From Lewinellaceae bacterium (lineage in GTDB: Bacteria > Bacteroidota > Bacteroidia > Chitinophagales > Saprospiraceae), in NCBI GenBank assembly GCA_020636095.1, contig JACJYN010000002.1:1860001-1924000 (forward strand): a stretch of DNA of 64,000 nt. The letters are read 5' to 3'. Numbering within the stretch: the stretch's first letter is position 1; every line of letters begins with the position of its first letter. Positions 1 through 9,574 of the stretch are shown here, one piece after another. A model generated the notes under the pieces. It ran no database searches. It was not told the origin of the DNA and saw nothing but the letters and a program-made list of their open reading frames with translations. The position numbers and the translations under genes are program-made.

Positions 1-2249
1 CCGCCCTGTGCGCTAACGGCGACACCAGCGTTACGGTTGGGCCCTACAGCTTTATGACTCCCTTTGCCAATGATGTGGCCATCACGGAGATTCTTTCTCC
101 GGTCACGGCCTGCGGCCTGGGAGCCGCCGAAACCATTTCGGTAGCTATCAGCAACTTAGGCGGCGTTCCGCAATCGCTCATCCCCTTCGACTACAGTGTG
201 AATGGCATACCAGGCGGGGTCAGCATGCCGCAGGATGGCTTCTTTACCGGCGTCATAGGAACCGACAGCACCGAGATCACCGAATTTGACGCCACCTTCG
301 ACTTTTCTGATTTTGGAGAATACATCGTTCAGGTATGGACGGCTCTGGAGGGCGACAGCATCCCCTCCAACGACACCACGTCCATTACGGTCGTCAATAT
401 CCCTTATATTACAGAATACCCCTATTTCGAAGGCTTTGAAGAATGGAGCGGCGGCTGGACGGTGGAATCCGATGGCTTCGGCGCTCCCAGCTGGGCATAC
501 GGCGAACCTGCCGGAACGCTGATCAACAACGCGGCCAACGGATCCGGCGCCTGGGTAACCAACCTGGGGGGCAACTACAACAACAGCGAGATTTCTTATC
601 TGGTCTCCCCTTGCCTCGACTTCAGCTCCCTTTCGGAAGACCCCCGCATCGCCTTCTCCATTATCCTCAATACGGAAAACAACTTTGATGAGGCCTGGCT
701 CGAGGTATCCACCAATAACGGGGAAACCTGGTCGAAAGTAGGAACGGCCGGCACCGGCCTGAACTGGTACAACGATGCCGGAAATAACTGGTGGGAAAAT
801 GACGGCGGGGTTCCGGGGTGGCACTACGCTCAGAACATCCTGGAAGGAACAGCCGATTCTGCCAATGTCCGGGTCCGCTTCGTCTTTTCCTCCGATGGGT
901 CCGTAGCCCGGGAGGGGGTCGGACTGGATAATATCCTGATCTCTCTTCAACTCGACCGGGATATTGCCGGCTCGAGCGCCGACATCATGTCTGCCTCCAG
1001 CTGCGGCAGCCCCAACGATACGGTGTCAATCAGCCTGCTCAACCTGGGCGGGTTTCCCGCCGGTGGCTTCGATGTAGGCTACAGCGTCAACGGAGGCGCT
1101 CCGGTGGTGGAGAATATCGGCAATGTCCTGCTGTTGCCCGGCGACGGCCTGACCTATACCTTCAATACTACTTTTGACGCCTCCGTCCCCGGCACATACA
1201 CTATTCAGGCGTGGTCTGAATTCGGAACCGATGAATTTCTGCTCAACGATACCGTGACGACGAGCTTCCGGACGTCCGTCAACCCACCCCTGCGGGAAGA
1301 TTTTGAAGACGGCGGGGCCCCGGCAGGATGGGCCTTCAGCCCGGGTATGACCATTGAGCAGGACCATACCAGCCCCAGTATTGTAGCCTATGACAACGTA
1401 TATTCCTCGACTCCTGAGATTCAGGTCACTACCCCGGCCATCGGCCCAATCGAAGAAAACGACACCCTTACTTTTGACTACCGGTATGTCGACTTCTTTG
1501 CGGGAACTGACCCCACGATACTGACGGCCGAAGACTCGCTGCTCGTTGAGGTTTCTATTGACTGCGGCGAATCTTTCTTCCCTGCATTTGTGATCACCGG
1601 CCTCAACCACCTGCCCACTGCCGATATGACGACGATCGAACTGCCGCTGGGCGCCCTGGCGGGAGAGATCATCCTCATCCGCTTCCGGGCAGTCTGGGGA
1701 GCCGGCGATTATTATCTCGACCTCGACAACATCAATATACGGCGTTGTCCGGCATCCCTCCAGCTATCGGCGGAGGTGACGCCGCCAACCAGCCAGTCTT
1801 CCGAAGATGGCTCGATCACCATTGCTCAGGGCGATCCCTCCGGGCCCTTTACCTATCTTTGGAATACCGGCGACGCCACCAAAACACTGAGCGGGCTGGG
1901 AGAAGGCCTTTACACCGTCACGGTCACCAATGTCTATGGCTGTTCGGAAACGCTGGAAATCAACCTTACGACCTCCAGTGTACGCACACCGTCCAAAATT
2001 GGCGAGATCAGCCTGGCGCCCAACCCTACCAAAGGCACCAGCTGGCTGAATGTCGACTTTATACAACCGGTAGACGCCCGCATTCAATTGCTCAATGCAG
2101 TAGGCCAGCTACTTTTTGAAAGCGTAGAGCAAAAAGTGAGCAGCGGCGCCTACGAGCTCGACCTCAATCAGCAAAGCTCGGGGCTGTATGTGGTGCGCAT
2201 CATAGCGGAAGGCGAAGTGAAAGCCGTAAAACTGATCAAGGCGCAGTAG
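1..2249 (+). CDS. T9SS-sorted secreted protein, 5' truncated by window edge
   Basis: The frame is open from base 3, so the true start lies upstream; 748 residues are visible. Two or three repeated units of about 300 residues resemble CARDB/jelly-roll adhesin modules (each opens with a phrase like SVNGIPGG or SVNGGAP and carries aromatic-rich beta strands). Near residues 565-640 is a SprB-like repeat (YLWNTGDATKTLSGL, YTVTVTN), known from gliding adhesins. The last ~75 residues form a T9SS type A sorting domain (LAPNPTKG, then GLYVVRI and a basic end KLIKAQ). Family knowledge: such proteins cross the outer membrane through T9SS and lose the sorting domain. Probably a surface adhesin; ligand unknown. 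A strong hairpin follows the stop. Confidence 0.85.
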   Translation, partial: ALCANGDTSVTVGPYSFMTPFANDVAITEILSPVTACGLGAAETISVAISNLGGVPQSLIPFDYSVNGIPGGVSMPQDGFFTGVIGTDSTEITEFDATFDFSDFGEYIVQVWTALEGDSIPSNDTTSITVVNIPYITEYPYFEGFEEWSGGWTVESDGFGAPSWAYGEPAGTLINNAANGSGAWVTNLGGNYNNSEISYLVSPCLDFSSLSEDPRIAFSIILNTENNFDEAWLEVSTNNGETWSKVGTAGTGLNWYNDAGNNWWENDGGVPGWHYAQNILEGTADSANVRVRFVFSSDGSVAREGVGLDNILISLQLDRDIAGSSADIMSASSCGSPNDTVSISLLNLGGFPAGGFDVGYSVNGGAPVVENIGNVLLLPGDGLTYTFNTTFDASVPGTYTIQAWSEFGTDEFLLNDTVTTSFRTSVNPPLREDFEDGGAPAGWAFSPGMTIEQDHTSPSIVAYDNVYSSTPEIQVTTPAIGPIEENDTLTFDYRYVDFFAGTDPTILTAEDSLLVEVSIDCGESFFPAFVITGLNHLPTADMTTIELPLGALAGEIILIRFRAVWGAGDYYLDLDNINIRRCPASLQLSAEVTPPTSQSSEDGSITIAQGDPSGPFTYLWNTGDATKTLSGLGEGLYTVTVTNVYGCSETLEINLTTSSVRTPSKIGEISLAPNPTKGTSWLNVDFIQPVDARIQLLNAVGQLLFESVEQKVSSGAYELDLNQQSSGLYVVRIIAEGEVKAVKLIKAQ

Positions 2250-2266
2250 CGGCCTGTTTTTTATTA

Positions 2267-2324
2267 GTACAAGCAAGGAAGGGGTTGTCCGCACTAGACT
2301 CGGGCGCCCCTTCCTTGCTTGTAC
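2267..2324. terminator. 18-bp perfect stem hairpin after the T9SS gene
   Basis: An 18-bp arm (2267-2284) starting GTACAAGC pairs perfectly with 2307-2324 around a 22-nt loop. T-rich sequence follows on the plus strand (CCTTTTAAAC), and an A/T-rich block precedes it. It lies 18 bases after the stop codon, so intrinsic termination is the simplest reading. The long perfect stem could also be a small palindromic repeat. Confidence 0.7.
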
Positions 2325-2380
2325 CTTTTAAACTATTTTCTATCCCAACTGTATCAATCTTTAGCTTTTGGTGCGCTCAT

Positions 2381-2388
2381 TAGTTTTG
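2381..2388 (+). promoter_or_regulatory. possible -7 box for bshA
   Basis: TAGTTTTG matches the Bacteroidota sigma-A -7 consensus TAnnTTTG exactly, about 120 bases before the bshA start. No convincing -33 TTG sits at the expected 19-21 base spacing, so this is tentative. Confidence 0.35.
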
Positions 2389-2452
2389 TATGCAAGAAAA
2401 GGAAGCAGCGCCAGGAAGTTATAAGTTATATCAGCAGTACTCTCGTAGCATG

Positions 2453-2489
2453 CCTGGCAGGCGTTTTCGGTTCGAAAACGCCTGCCAGG
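2453..2489. repeat. 17-bp perfect hairpin in the bshA leader
   Basis: Arms 2453-2469 (CCTGGCAGGCGTTTTCG) and 2473-2489 are exact reverse complements around a 3-nt loop. The hairpin ends 18 bases before the bshA ATG, with only an A-rich tract (AAAAAAGAAAAACAGCA) between. A structure this stable in the leader could attenuate bshA, or it may be a palindromic interspersed repeat. Confidence 0.6.
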
Positions 2490-2507
2490 TAAAAAAGAAA
2501 AACAGCA

Positions 2508-3641
2508 ATGAAAATAGGGATTGTTTGCTACCCTACCTACGGCGGAAGTGGCGTGGTGGCCACCGAACTGGGGTTAGGCCTCGCCAAGAAGGGCCATGAG
2601 GTTCACTTCATCACCTACAAGCGGCCGGCCCGCCTGACCACCTTTCACTCCAACGTTTTTTACCACGAAGTAAGCACAGAGGACTATCCCCTCTTCGAAT
2701 ATCCTCCCTACGATACCGCTCTTGCCAGCAAGCTGGTCGATGTGGTAAAATTCGAAAACCTGGACCTGCTGCATGTCCACTACGCCATCCCCCACGCTGC
2801 GGTAGCTTATATGGCGAAAAAAATCCTGCTTTCAGAGGGCCGTTACGTGCCGGTCATTACGACCTTGCACGGCACTGACATCACGCTGGTAGGCAACAAC
2901 AACGCCTTTGCCCCGGTGGTCGCCTTCTCCATCAACAAATCGGATGGAGTGACGGCTGTTTCGGAAAGCCTGAAACAACAGACTTACGAATACTTCGACA
3001 TCCACAACGATATCCGCGTCATCCACAATTTCATCGACTTTGAGCGCTTTCGGAAAGTTAACAAAGACCATTTCAAAAAGGCCATAGCCCCCAACGGGGA
3101 GCGCATTCTGGTCCACGTCTCCAACTTCCGCAAGGTGAAACGGGTGGAAGATGTGATCCATATCTTCCAGAAAGTTTATCAGCGCATTCCATCCAAACTC
3201 ATGCTGATCGGCGACGGCCCGGAACGCCATAATCTGGAAGAACTCTGCCGCAAATTGGGCCTTTGCCACGAAACCCGCTTCCTCGGCAAACAGGACGCCG
3301 TCGAGGAGTTGCTCGCTGTGTCCGACCTTTTTATCATGCCATCACAAGCCGAAAGCTTCGGGCTGGCCGCCCTGGAAGCGATGGCCTGCGAAGTGCCGGT
3401 CATTTCTTCCAACGCCGGCGGCCTGCCCGAAGTGAATATCCACGGTAAAACCGGCTACCTCAGTGATGTAGGGGATGTGGAAGATATGGCCCGCAATGCC
3501 ATCCATATCCTGGAGCATGACAAGGTCCTGCGGGAATTCCGCACCAACGCCCTGGAACAGGCCCGCCGCTTCGATATCGACAATATCCTGCCTCAGTATG
3601 AAGCGTATTATGAGGAAGTGGTGAAAATGGCGGTTTATTAA
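2508..3641 (+). CDS. bshA: N-acetyl-alpha-D-glucosaminyl L-malate synthase BshA
   Basis: A 377-residue GT-B retaining glycosyltransferase (GT4) catalysing the first step of bacillithiol synthesis: UDP-GlcNAc plus L-malate to GlcNAc-malate, in the cytoplasm. The N-terminus MKIGIVCYPTYGGSGVVA is characteristic of BshA, as are the segment VHYAIPHA and the LHGTDITLVG stretch. The donor site shows the E-x7-E pattern in ESFGLAALEA followed by CEVPVISSNAGGLPEV. The length is normal for the family. The ATG at 2508 follows an A-rich leader typical of this phylum. bshB and bshC are not in the window. A 37-base hairpin just upstream may affect expression. Confidence 0.92.
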   Translation: MKIGIVCYPTYGGSGVVATELGLGLAKKGHEVHFITYKRPARLTTFHSNVFYHEVSTEDYPLFEYPPYDTALASKLVDVVKFENLDLLHVHYAIPHAAVAYMAKKILLSEGRYVPVITTLHGTDITLVGNNNAFAPVVAFSINKSDGVTAVSESLKQQTYEYFDIHNDIRVIHNFIDFERFRKVNKDHFKKAIAPNGERILVHVSNFRKVKRVEDVIHIFQKVYQRIPSKLMLIGDGPERHNLEELCRKLGLCHETRFLGKQDAVEELLAVSDLFIMPSQAESFGLAALEAMACEVPVISSNAGGLPEVNIHGKTGYLSDVGDVEDMARNAIHILEHDKVLREFRTNALEQARRFDIDNILPQYEAYYEEVVKMAVY

Positions 3642-3732
3642 CCTCTGGGGGGCTTTAGAACTCGGAATAGGCCTTCTCTCTGACACACCGCCCTTTGATA
3701 TACCAACCGGCCCTAAAACGCCAAGTGGCAGA

Positions 3733-6417
3733 TTATTCCACCAAAACTTCTTCCAGCATCAGCTCCGTGTGGAAGGTATCGAAGTCCTCCCGTTCAATAC
3801 TGAACCCTTTCTTCTCGAATAGGGTCAGCATGCCCTTATTAGAAGCCAGCACCGAAGCGTAGAGTTTTTTGATACCCATTTCCCGTGCGATCTCGATGAT
3901 GTAATCGGTCATCTGGCCTCCCAGGCCCTGTTGCTGCCAGGGGTCGGCCACCAGGATGGCGTATTCGGCCACTTCGCCCCAGGCATCGGAAATAATGCGC
4001 ACCACGGCCGCCATTTTTTTCGCGCCGGCCTCTTCCACCTCGGCAATGATGGCCATTTCGCGGTCATAGTCGATATGGGTAAAGCGGGTGAGGAAATCGT
4101 GGGTGACCTGTGGCACATATCCAAAGAAGCGGAAATAGAGCGATTGCTGAGAGATGTTTTCCAGCATCTGGGCTTCCAGCGGCTCGTCTTCCGGGCGGAT
4201 GGCCCGCAGATAAGCGACCTGGCCGGACCGCATCAGGACGGCCTTGTTGTATTTTTCCGGATAAGGAGAAATGACGAGGTGGCTGTAGGGCTTGCGAATC
4301 GCCGGTTTCTCTTTCTCTAATACAATATGTGCATCCAGCGCCATTCCTCCATCTTCATTCACCACAAAGGGGTTGATATCGATCTCTCTGATCTCGGGGA
4401 AATCCATAACCATATAGGCGAATTTCACGAGGATGAGTTCCAGTTCTTCCAGGTTGACGCCCGGCATCCCGCGATACCCCTTCAGCAATGGATAGATACG
4501 GGTGCCTTCAATCGTGCGGCGGGCCAACACGCGGTTGAGGGGCGGCAGGCCCAGTTTCATATCCCGGAACACCTCTACGGCCACACCGCCCTGCCCGAAG
4601 GCAATAACCGGGCCGTATATCGGGTCTTTCTTGGCGCCGATGAGCAGCTCGAAACCTTTAGCGGCCATTTTTTCCACCAGGATGCCCCGGATTTCGGCGT
4701 CCGGCCGTTTTTCCCGGGCGGTCTTCATAATCTGCTCATAGGCCTTGCGCAATTCGGCATCGTTAGCCAGGTTGACTTTTACGCCGCCTACGTCGGTCTT
4801 GTGCCCGATATCCGGCGAAGCGATCTTCAACACGACGGGATAACCAATTTCCTGGGCAAATTTCACGGCATTTTCCACCGAGGAAACCACTTTGAAGCTG
4901 CCTACCGGGATACCGTAGCTCTTCATCAGCTCCTTGGCTTCGTTTTCCATCAGCTGCCGGCGCCCCGAATCCATGATGGTGTGAATGATGGCCTTGGCGA
5001 TATCCGTTTTGAGGTTCATCTGCTGAGGAATGGCCGGCGGTGTCTCGTACAGCATCTCCAGGTTGCGGGAGTACTGGAACATCTTAATAAATACATCCAC
5101 CGCGCTCTCCGGATAGCGATAGTGAGGTATTTTGCCCTCCTCGAGGATATCGCGGCCTTCTTTAACATCCTCTTCTCCCATCCAGGATGCCAGAACAGGT
5201 TTGCGGTACTTACTGGATACTTCCACCACTGCTTTGGCCACTTCTGTAGGATCGGTGACATCCTGAGTAGTCAGGATGGCCAGTACGCCATCGACATTGG
5301 GGTCGGCCAGGCACACATCCAGCGCCTTTTGGTAGGTCTCAGCCGAAGCGTCTCCCAGCACATCAATGGGGTTATTGTGACTCCAGTGGGCGGGAAGGAA
5401 GCCATTGAGCTTCTTCATGGACGCCTCCGAAAGCTTGGCCAGGGCGCCGCCGTTCATCATCAGGCTATCGGTGGCCAGTACGCCGGGGCCGCCGGCATTG
5501 GTGACAATAGCCAGCCGGTTGCCATAGGGGCGAGGCTGCATGGCCAGCGACTGCGCACAGTTAAATAACTGGGCAATAGTATCTACCCGGATGATACCCG
5601 CACGCTGGAAAGCCGCATCGTAAACGGCGTCATTACCCGCCAGAGAGCCGGTGTGCGAGAGGGTGGCCTGCCCGCCTTCCGCACTGCGCCCCGCCTTGAG
5701 GATGATGATGGGCTTGGAGCGGGCAAAGGCGCGGGCGGCGCTCATGAATTTGCGGGCGTCCTTCAGCGACTCCATATAGATAAGGATACAGGACGTGCGC
5801 TGGTCGGTGCCAAAGTAGTCGATCAGGTCGGCAAAATCCACATCAATCATCGACCCGATGGAAACGAAATTGCTGAAGCCGACGCTTTGTTCGCTGGCCC
5901 AGTCGAGAATGGAAGTACACAAAGCCCCGCTCTGTGAGATGAAGGCAATATTGCCCAAACGGGCGGAACGGGCGGCGAAAGTAGCGTTGATCTTCAGGTG
6001 AGGATTGATGAAGCCCAGGCAGTTGGGCCCGATGACCCGCATACCGTAATGACGGGCTTTCTGGGCAATTTCTTCGTACATACGCTGCCCCTCTTCCCCG
6101 GCCTCCTTGAAGCCGGCGGAAATGATCACCAGCCCGCCAACGCCGGCCAGGCCACAATCTTCAACCACCTGAGGGACCGCGACGGAAGGCGTAACGATTA
6201 CCGCCAGGTCCACTTCCTGAGGAACATCCCGGATGTTCTGGTAACTCTTCTTGCCCTGGATCTTGTTATGATTGAGGTTGACCGGTATGACTTCTCCTTC
6301 AAAACCCTCGGCCAGAAGGTTCTTCATTACAGAATAACCGACCGAATCCTTCCGGTCGGAGGCCCCAATGACGGCAATCGTCCTGGGTTGAAAAATTTTC
6401 TTGAGTCTCTTAGACAT
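3733..6417 (-). CDS. ADP-forming acyl-CoA synthetase fused to GNAT acetyltransferase
   Basis: 894 residues. Order: CoA-binding Rossmann domain (1-130, AVIGASDRKDSVG), succinyl-CoA-synthetase-like domain (130-450), ATP-grasp (about 480-700), C-terminal GNAT (about 740-890, GLGGQMTDYII). This is the architecture of Pat-type protein lysine acetyltransferases. Here the phosphorylated His of active ADP-forming synthetases is present: His255 in SHTGSLAG. It may therefore still make acyl-CoA and ATP. I chose the ATG at 6417 (MSKRLKKIF) because the CoA-binding fold begins there; an upstream ATG at 6492 would add 25 unconserved residues. The next gene upstream on this strand (6623-7645) is an AcuC-like deacetylase, suggesting an acetylation/deacetylation pair. 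Confidence 0.87.
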   Translation of the reverse strand: MSKRLKKIFQPRTIAVIGASDRKDSVGYSVMKNLLAEGFEGEVIPVNLNHNKIQGKKSYQNIRDVPQEVDLAVIVTPSVAVPQVVEDCGLAGVGGLVIISAGFKEAGEEGQRMYEEIAQKARHYGMRVIGPNCLGFINPHLKINATFAARSARLGNIAFISQSGALCTSILDWASEQSVGFSNFVSIGSMIDVDFADLIDYFGTDQRTSCILIYMESLKDARKFMSAARAFARSKPIIILKAGRSAEGGQATLSHTGSLAGNDAVYDAAFQRAGIIRVDTIAQLFNCAQSLAMQPRPYGNRLAIVTNAGGPGVLATDSLMMNGGALAKLSEASMKKLNGFLPAHWSHNNPIDVLGDASAETYQKALDVCLADPNVDGVLAILTTQDVTDPTEVAKAVVEVSSKYRKPVLASWMGEEDVKEGRDILEEGKIPHYRYPESAVDVFIKMFQYSRNLEMLYETPPAIPQQMNLKTDIAKAIIHTIMDSGRRQLMENEAKELMKSYGIPVGSFKVVSSVENAVKFAQEIGYPVVLKIASPDIGHKTDVGGVKVNLANDAELRKAYEQIMKTAREKRPDAEIRGILVEKMAAKGFELLIGAKKDPIYGPVIAFGQGGVAVEVFRDMKLGLPPLNRVLARRTIEGTRIYPLLKGYRGMPGVNLEELELILVKFAYMVMDFPEIREIDINPFVVNEDGGMALDAHIVLEKEKPAIRKPYSHLVISPYPEKYNKAVLMRSGQVAYLRAIRPEDEPLEAQMLENISQQSLYFRFFGYVPQVTHDFLTRFTHIDYDREMAIIAEVEEAGAKKMAAVVRIISDAWGEVAEYAILVADPWQQQGLGGQMTDYIIEIAREMGIKKLYASVLASNKGMLTLFEKKGFSIEREDFDTFHTELMLEEVLVE

Positions 6418-6622
6418 GTTTCTTGGCTTACTTTTAAAACAGTAATTATCGTTCGTTGGTAATACCTGGCATAATTTGGTTAGGCTGTTCAACCCTTACT
6501 CAGCGCTGTAACCTTGGTTGCTTCACAAATAGAACAGGTTTAAATAGGAAAATGATACCTAAACCCGGAAATAATATTCGCTATTCGACATTTTTTTGCC
6601 CTTGACCGAATGGGATAGTGGT

Positions 6623-7645
6623 CTAAAATTTCCAGTAGGGCTTCAGGTGGGCCATAACAGAGTTGACGTATATTTCATATGTTTCCAGCACCCGCATGCC
6701 GGAGTTGGTAGGTTCTTCCGGATAGGGAATCGGTTCACCGTTCATACCCGCCAAGAAATTGTACAGGCATTTGGGCATTTCGTCTACATTATAACCGCCT
6801 TCCAGGGTGGCAAAAATATTGTCAAAGCGGGAGTGCAATTCCACGCCGACTTTATAGAAAAAGTTGGCCGAAGCTTTAAGATCCAGCAGCAGGTCGAACT
6901 GGTGGGAGTCAAAGCCCGCCGAAACGGCAATCACATCCGGCTGGAATTGTTCGACGATCGGCAGGAAATAATTCAGGCTGCTCTCCATAATATCATCAGC
7001 GCTCCCCGGAGGCAAGGGCACATTGACGGTGAACCCCTTGCCCTTGCCGGCGCCGATCTCATCGACAAAACCATGGCCCGGAAAGGCGGGATACTGATGC
7101 ATTGACCAGTACAGCACCTGGTCGGTATCGTAGAAGATATCGGAGGTGCCATCTCCCAGGTGCCCGTCGAAGTCAAAAATAGCCACCCGTTTACCCTCAC
7201 TGGCCAGCTTCCGGGTGGCGATGGCCACATTATTGAACAGGCAAAAGCCGCTGGACCGTCCCGGATAGGCGTGATGGCCGGGAGGGCGCACCAGGGCGAA
7301 GCCGCCGGAATCGGCAGCCATCACCGTAGCGCCGACGGCATACTGGGCGGCATTGAAGCTGCCGGGAGAGGTGGCCGTATCACCATCCAGATGGCCGCCG
7401 GCCCGACAGGTGCTTTTCACCTTTTCAATATAACCTGGAGAGTGAACCAGTTCAATAAAAGGCAGCCCTTCGATGAGTTCCGTATCCGGGACATCATCAA
7501 AGATCAGCAGCCTTTTTTTGCTTTCGGGGTGCATGCCGGTATCGTGCTCCAGGAATACCCGGTTGTAGATCAACTCCATTCTTTTCTGAATGGGGGCGGG
7601 TGTCGTTTCTTTTTCACGCTCAGAGGAAGAGGGTTTACTTTTCAT
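6623..7645 (-). CDS. histone-deacetylase-family (AcuC/class II-like) protein deacetylase
   Basis: 340 residues. Arginase/deacetylase-fold signatures are readable: RPPGHHAYPGRSSGFC (the paired active-site histidines), DFDGHLGDGT (Asp and His zinc ligands), VSAGFDSH (third zinc ligand) and EGGYN. The usual DxHHGxGT loop is DGHLGDGT, so the second His of that loop is Leu; the zinc ligands themselves are kept. Known relatives remove acetyl groups from lysines or small amides. It is divided by about 205 bases from the GNAT-acyl-CoA synthetase downstream. The first ~25 residues (Ser/Glu/Lys rich) are poorly conserved, so a later start such as MELIYNR is possible. Confidence 0.85.
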   Translation of the reverse strand: MKSKPSSSEREKETTPAPIQKRMELIYNRVFLEHDTGMHPESKKRLLIFDDVPDTELIEGLPFIELVHSPGYIEKVKSTCRAGGHLDGDTATSPGSFNAAQYAVGATVMAADSGGFALVRPPGHHAYPGRSSGFCLFNNVAIATRKLASEGKRVAIFDFDGHLGDGTSDIFYDTDQVLYWSMHQYPAFPGHGFVDEIGAGKGKGFTVNVPLPPGSADDIMESSLNYFLPIVEQFQPDVIAVSAGFDSHQFDLLLDLKASANFFYKVGVELHSRFDNIFATLEGGYNVDEMPKCLYNFLAGMNGEPIPYPEEPTNSGMRVLETYEIYVNSVMAHLKPYWKF

Positions 7646-7690
7646 GCAACGTTCGTTGTATTCGTTCAGTGCAACTTACTGAATAGTCTC

Positions 7691-9553
7691 CTAAAAATTG
7701 CCATATAAACGGCGAAAATCCGTATCGGTCAGTATGCCAACGAGATTTTCATTTCTCACGATGAGCAGACTGCCGATACCGTTGCGCTTGATGAGGGCGG
7801 CCCCTTCGGCCAGCGGCATATCCTCATGAGCGGTGATCAGGTCGCGTACCATAATATCCGCCGCGATGTGGTTTTCGGGATCTTGGGCCTGCTTGAGGTT
7901 GGTGCTGGTGATCAGGCCGGCCAGTTTTCCTTCCTCATCCTCTACCGGCAGATGGCGAATGTTTTTCCAATGCATGATAGCCGCCACCAGCTCAAGCGGT
8001 TCTTCCTGAGAGATGGTAAACAGGTCCGTCTTCATCGCCCGGCCAACGGTTTCTCTTCCACTCCCTACTTCGTAGAAATGGTTGCAATCCACATCTTCCC
8101 ATTCATGGACGGGAGCGCCGCCGCGTTGCCGCTCCATGACAGCCGAAGTGAGTTCCTGTACGGCCACCCCTTTACCACAACTATCGCTCAGCTTTCGGAA
8201 GTTGCGGATCATCCAGAGCGCGCCGTTCTGGCGCAGGAGCGCGCGCCGTTCAATAATACCCAGGTAGCGGTCGATTTCCAGGCTATCGACCCCCACCGCC
8301 CTGAGTCCATCTTCGGCAATGGGTAGTAATTTTTCCAGAATCAGGTTAGGCGCCGGTATTTGCTGCCCGTTCCAGTTGAAAACCGTGGAGAGGCTCGAAC
8401 GCGCCGCACGGTAGAAATTGTCTTTGGCCATTTGGAAGGGGGCCTTGTCGCAAAGAGTCCCGTATTGTTCCGGCATGCCTTTCATGAGGCCAACCCAGAA
8501 AGCAAAATTAGCGATCTCATCCGGTACGGACGGGCCCGCGGGCAGGTACCGGTTTTCGATGCGCAAATGAGGAAATCCGGTATCACTGATGCCATAACAC
8601 GGGCGGTTCCAGCTGTATACCGTACCATTGTGCAGGCGCAGGGCCCTGAGCGTAGGCGCCTGCCCTTTGGCAAGGGTTTCCAGAGCATTCTCTTTAATAT
8701 CGCCGGTGAGCAGCAAAGGAAACCGGCTGATGTTGTCCTTAAACAGGTTGGAGGCCGATCCGGTGAGCCAGTTTTGGCCAAAGCCTACCCGGCTCAGTTT
8801 ATTGCGCAGGTGGTTGTTGGAGCTCCGGGTATCTACACTTTGCTGAAAGAGTGCGATCCGCGTCTCGTGCCACAATTCGCGGCCAAACAGAAGAGGGGAA
8901 TTGGCGCAGGCAGCCAGCACCGGGCCGGCGATCCACTGCGCCCAGTTGTAATGCTCGGCAAATAATTCCGGAGGAATCTGCAGATGCAGTTGCCAACTGG
9001 TATTACAGGCCTCGAACATGACGGAATCGAGCCGGGCGATGAGCTCGTCCGCTCCCTGGATATGAATTTCAAAATCGCTGCCCCGCCGCCGCCGCATGGC
9101 CTCGCTGAGAATAGAGTACCGAATCTGCGGCGTCATATGCTGCAACTCGAGGTGACAATGGCGCAGGGTGGGCAGGATGCCGGTAAGGATGGGGACGGCG
9201 TTGAACTTTGGCGCTTCTTTTCCCAGGATACTGAGCATTTCCCGGAGTTGCCGTTCCGTCTTTTGGAAGGCCTGTCCATCCAGTTCAAAAGGATCGAGAT
9301 TGACCTCCAGGTTGTAGCGGGCGATCTCCGAAGTAAAGGAGATGGGCAGTACCTCCAGCAAATCCGGCGCTGCCCCAGTGGGCTGAAAGAGGTCGTCGGC
9401 CAGGAAAATCTCCTGCTCGGCGCCGACCCGCTGGTGGCCTTTTTCAAACAGGCCTTCGTGAAGCATCTGGTCCAGGGCCTGGATGTCCTGGAGCAGGGCC
9501 TTAATAAATTTATTTCGGGATTCTGCTATCGGTTTTACACTGAGTTCGCCCAT
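7691..9553 (-). CDS. glutamate-cysteine ligase family 2 (GCS2) domain protein with C-terminal CBS pair
   Basis: 620 residues. Residues ~30-450 match the GCS2/carboxylate-amine ligase fold (RVGAEQEIFL at the N-terminal strand, YNLEVNLDP, and RIENRYLPAGPS, typical of substrate-binding loops). Residues ~505-620 are two CBS motifs (IRHLPVEDEEGKLAGLIT; GIGSLLIVRNENLVGILTD). CBS pairs usually bind adenine nucleotides and control the attached enzyme. The amino-acid substrate cannot be read. The phylum mainly uses bacillithiol, and bshA is nearby, so glutathione synthesis is not assured. It lies 21 bases downstream of the UspA gene (9575-10429), so the two are probably co-transcribed. Confidence 0.8.
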   Translation of the reverse strand: MGELSVKPIAESRNKFIKALLQDIQALDQMLHEGLFEKGHQRVGAEQEIFLADDLFQPTGAAPDLLEVLPISFTSEIARYNLEVNLDPFELDGQAFQKTERQLREMLSILGKEAPKFNAVPILTGILPTLRHCHLELQHMTPQIRYSILSEAMRRRRGSDFEIHIQGADELIARLDSVMFEACNTSWQLHLQIPPELFAEHYNWAQWIAGPVLAACANSPLLFGRELWHETRIALFQQSVDTRSSNNHLRNKLSRVGFGQNWLTGSASNLFKDNISRFPLLLTGDIKENALETLAKGQAPTLRALRLHNGTVYSWNRPCYGISDTGFPHLRIENRYLPAGPSVPDEIANFAFWVGLMKGMPEQYGTLCDKAPFQMAKDNFYRAARSSLSTVFNWNGQQIPAPNLILEKLLPIAEDGLRAVGVDSLEIDRYLGIIERRALLRQNGALWMIRNFRKLSDSCGKGVAVQELTSAVMERQRGGAPVHEWEDVDCNHFYEVGSGRETVGRAMKTDLFTISQEEPLELVAAIMHWKNIRHLPVEDEEGKLAGLITSTNLKQAQDPENHIAADIMVRDLITAHEDMPLAEGAALIKRNGIGSLLIVRNENLVGILTDTDFRRLYGNF

Positions 9554-9574
9554 GATTGGTTAGGATTGGTTAGG

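Noticed and set aside
4327..5568. Long open frame antisense to the acyl-CoA synthetase gene (413 codons)
   Set aside because: It is a mirror of a strongly conserved coding gene with GC-rich third positions; composition is unlike a protein and it has no recognisable motif.
6418..6492. Upstream ATG at 6492 as the start of the acyl-CoA synthetase
   Set aside because: The 25 extra residues have no fold or conservation, and the CoA-binding strand begins right after the ATG at 6417.
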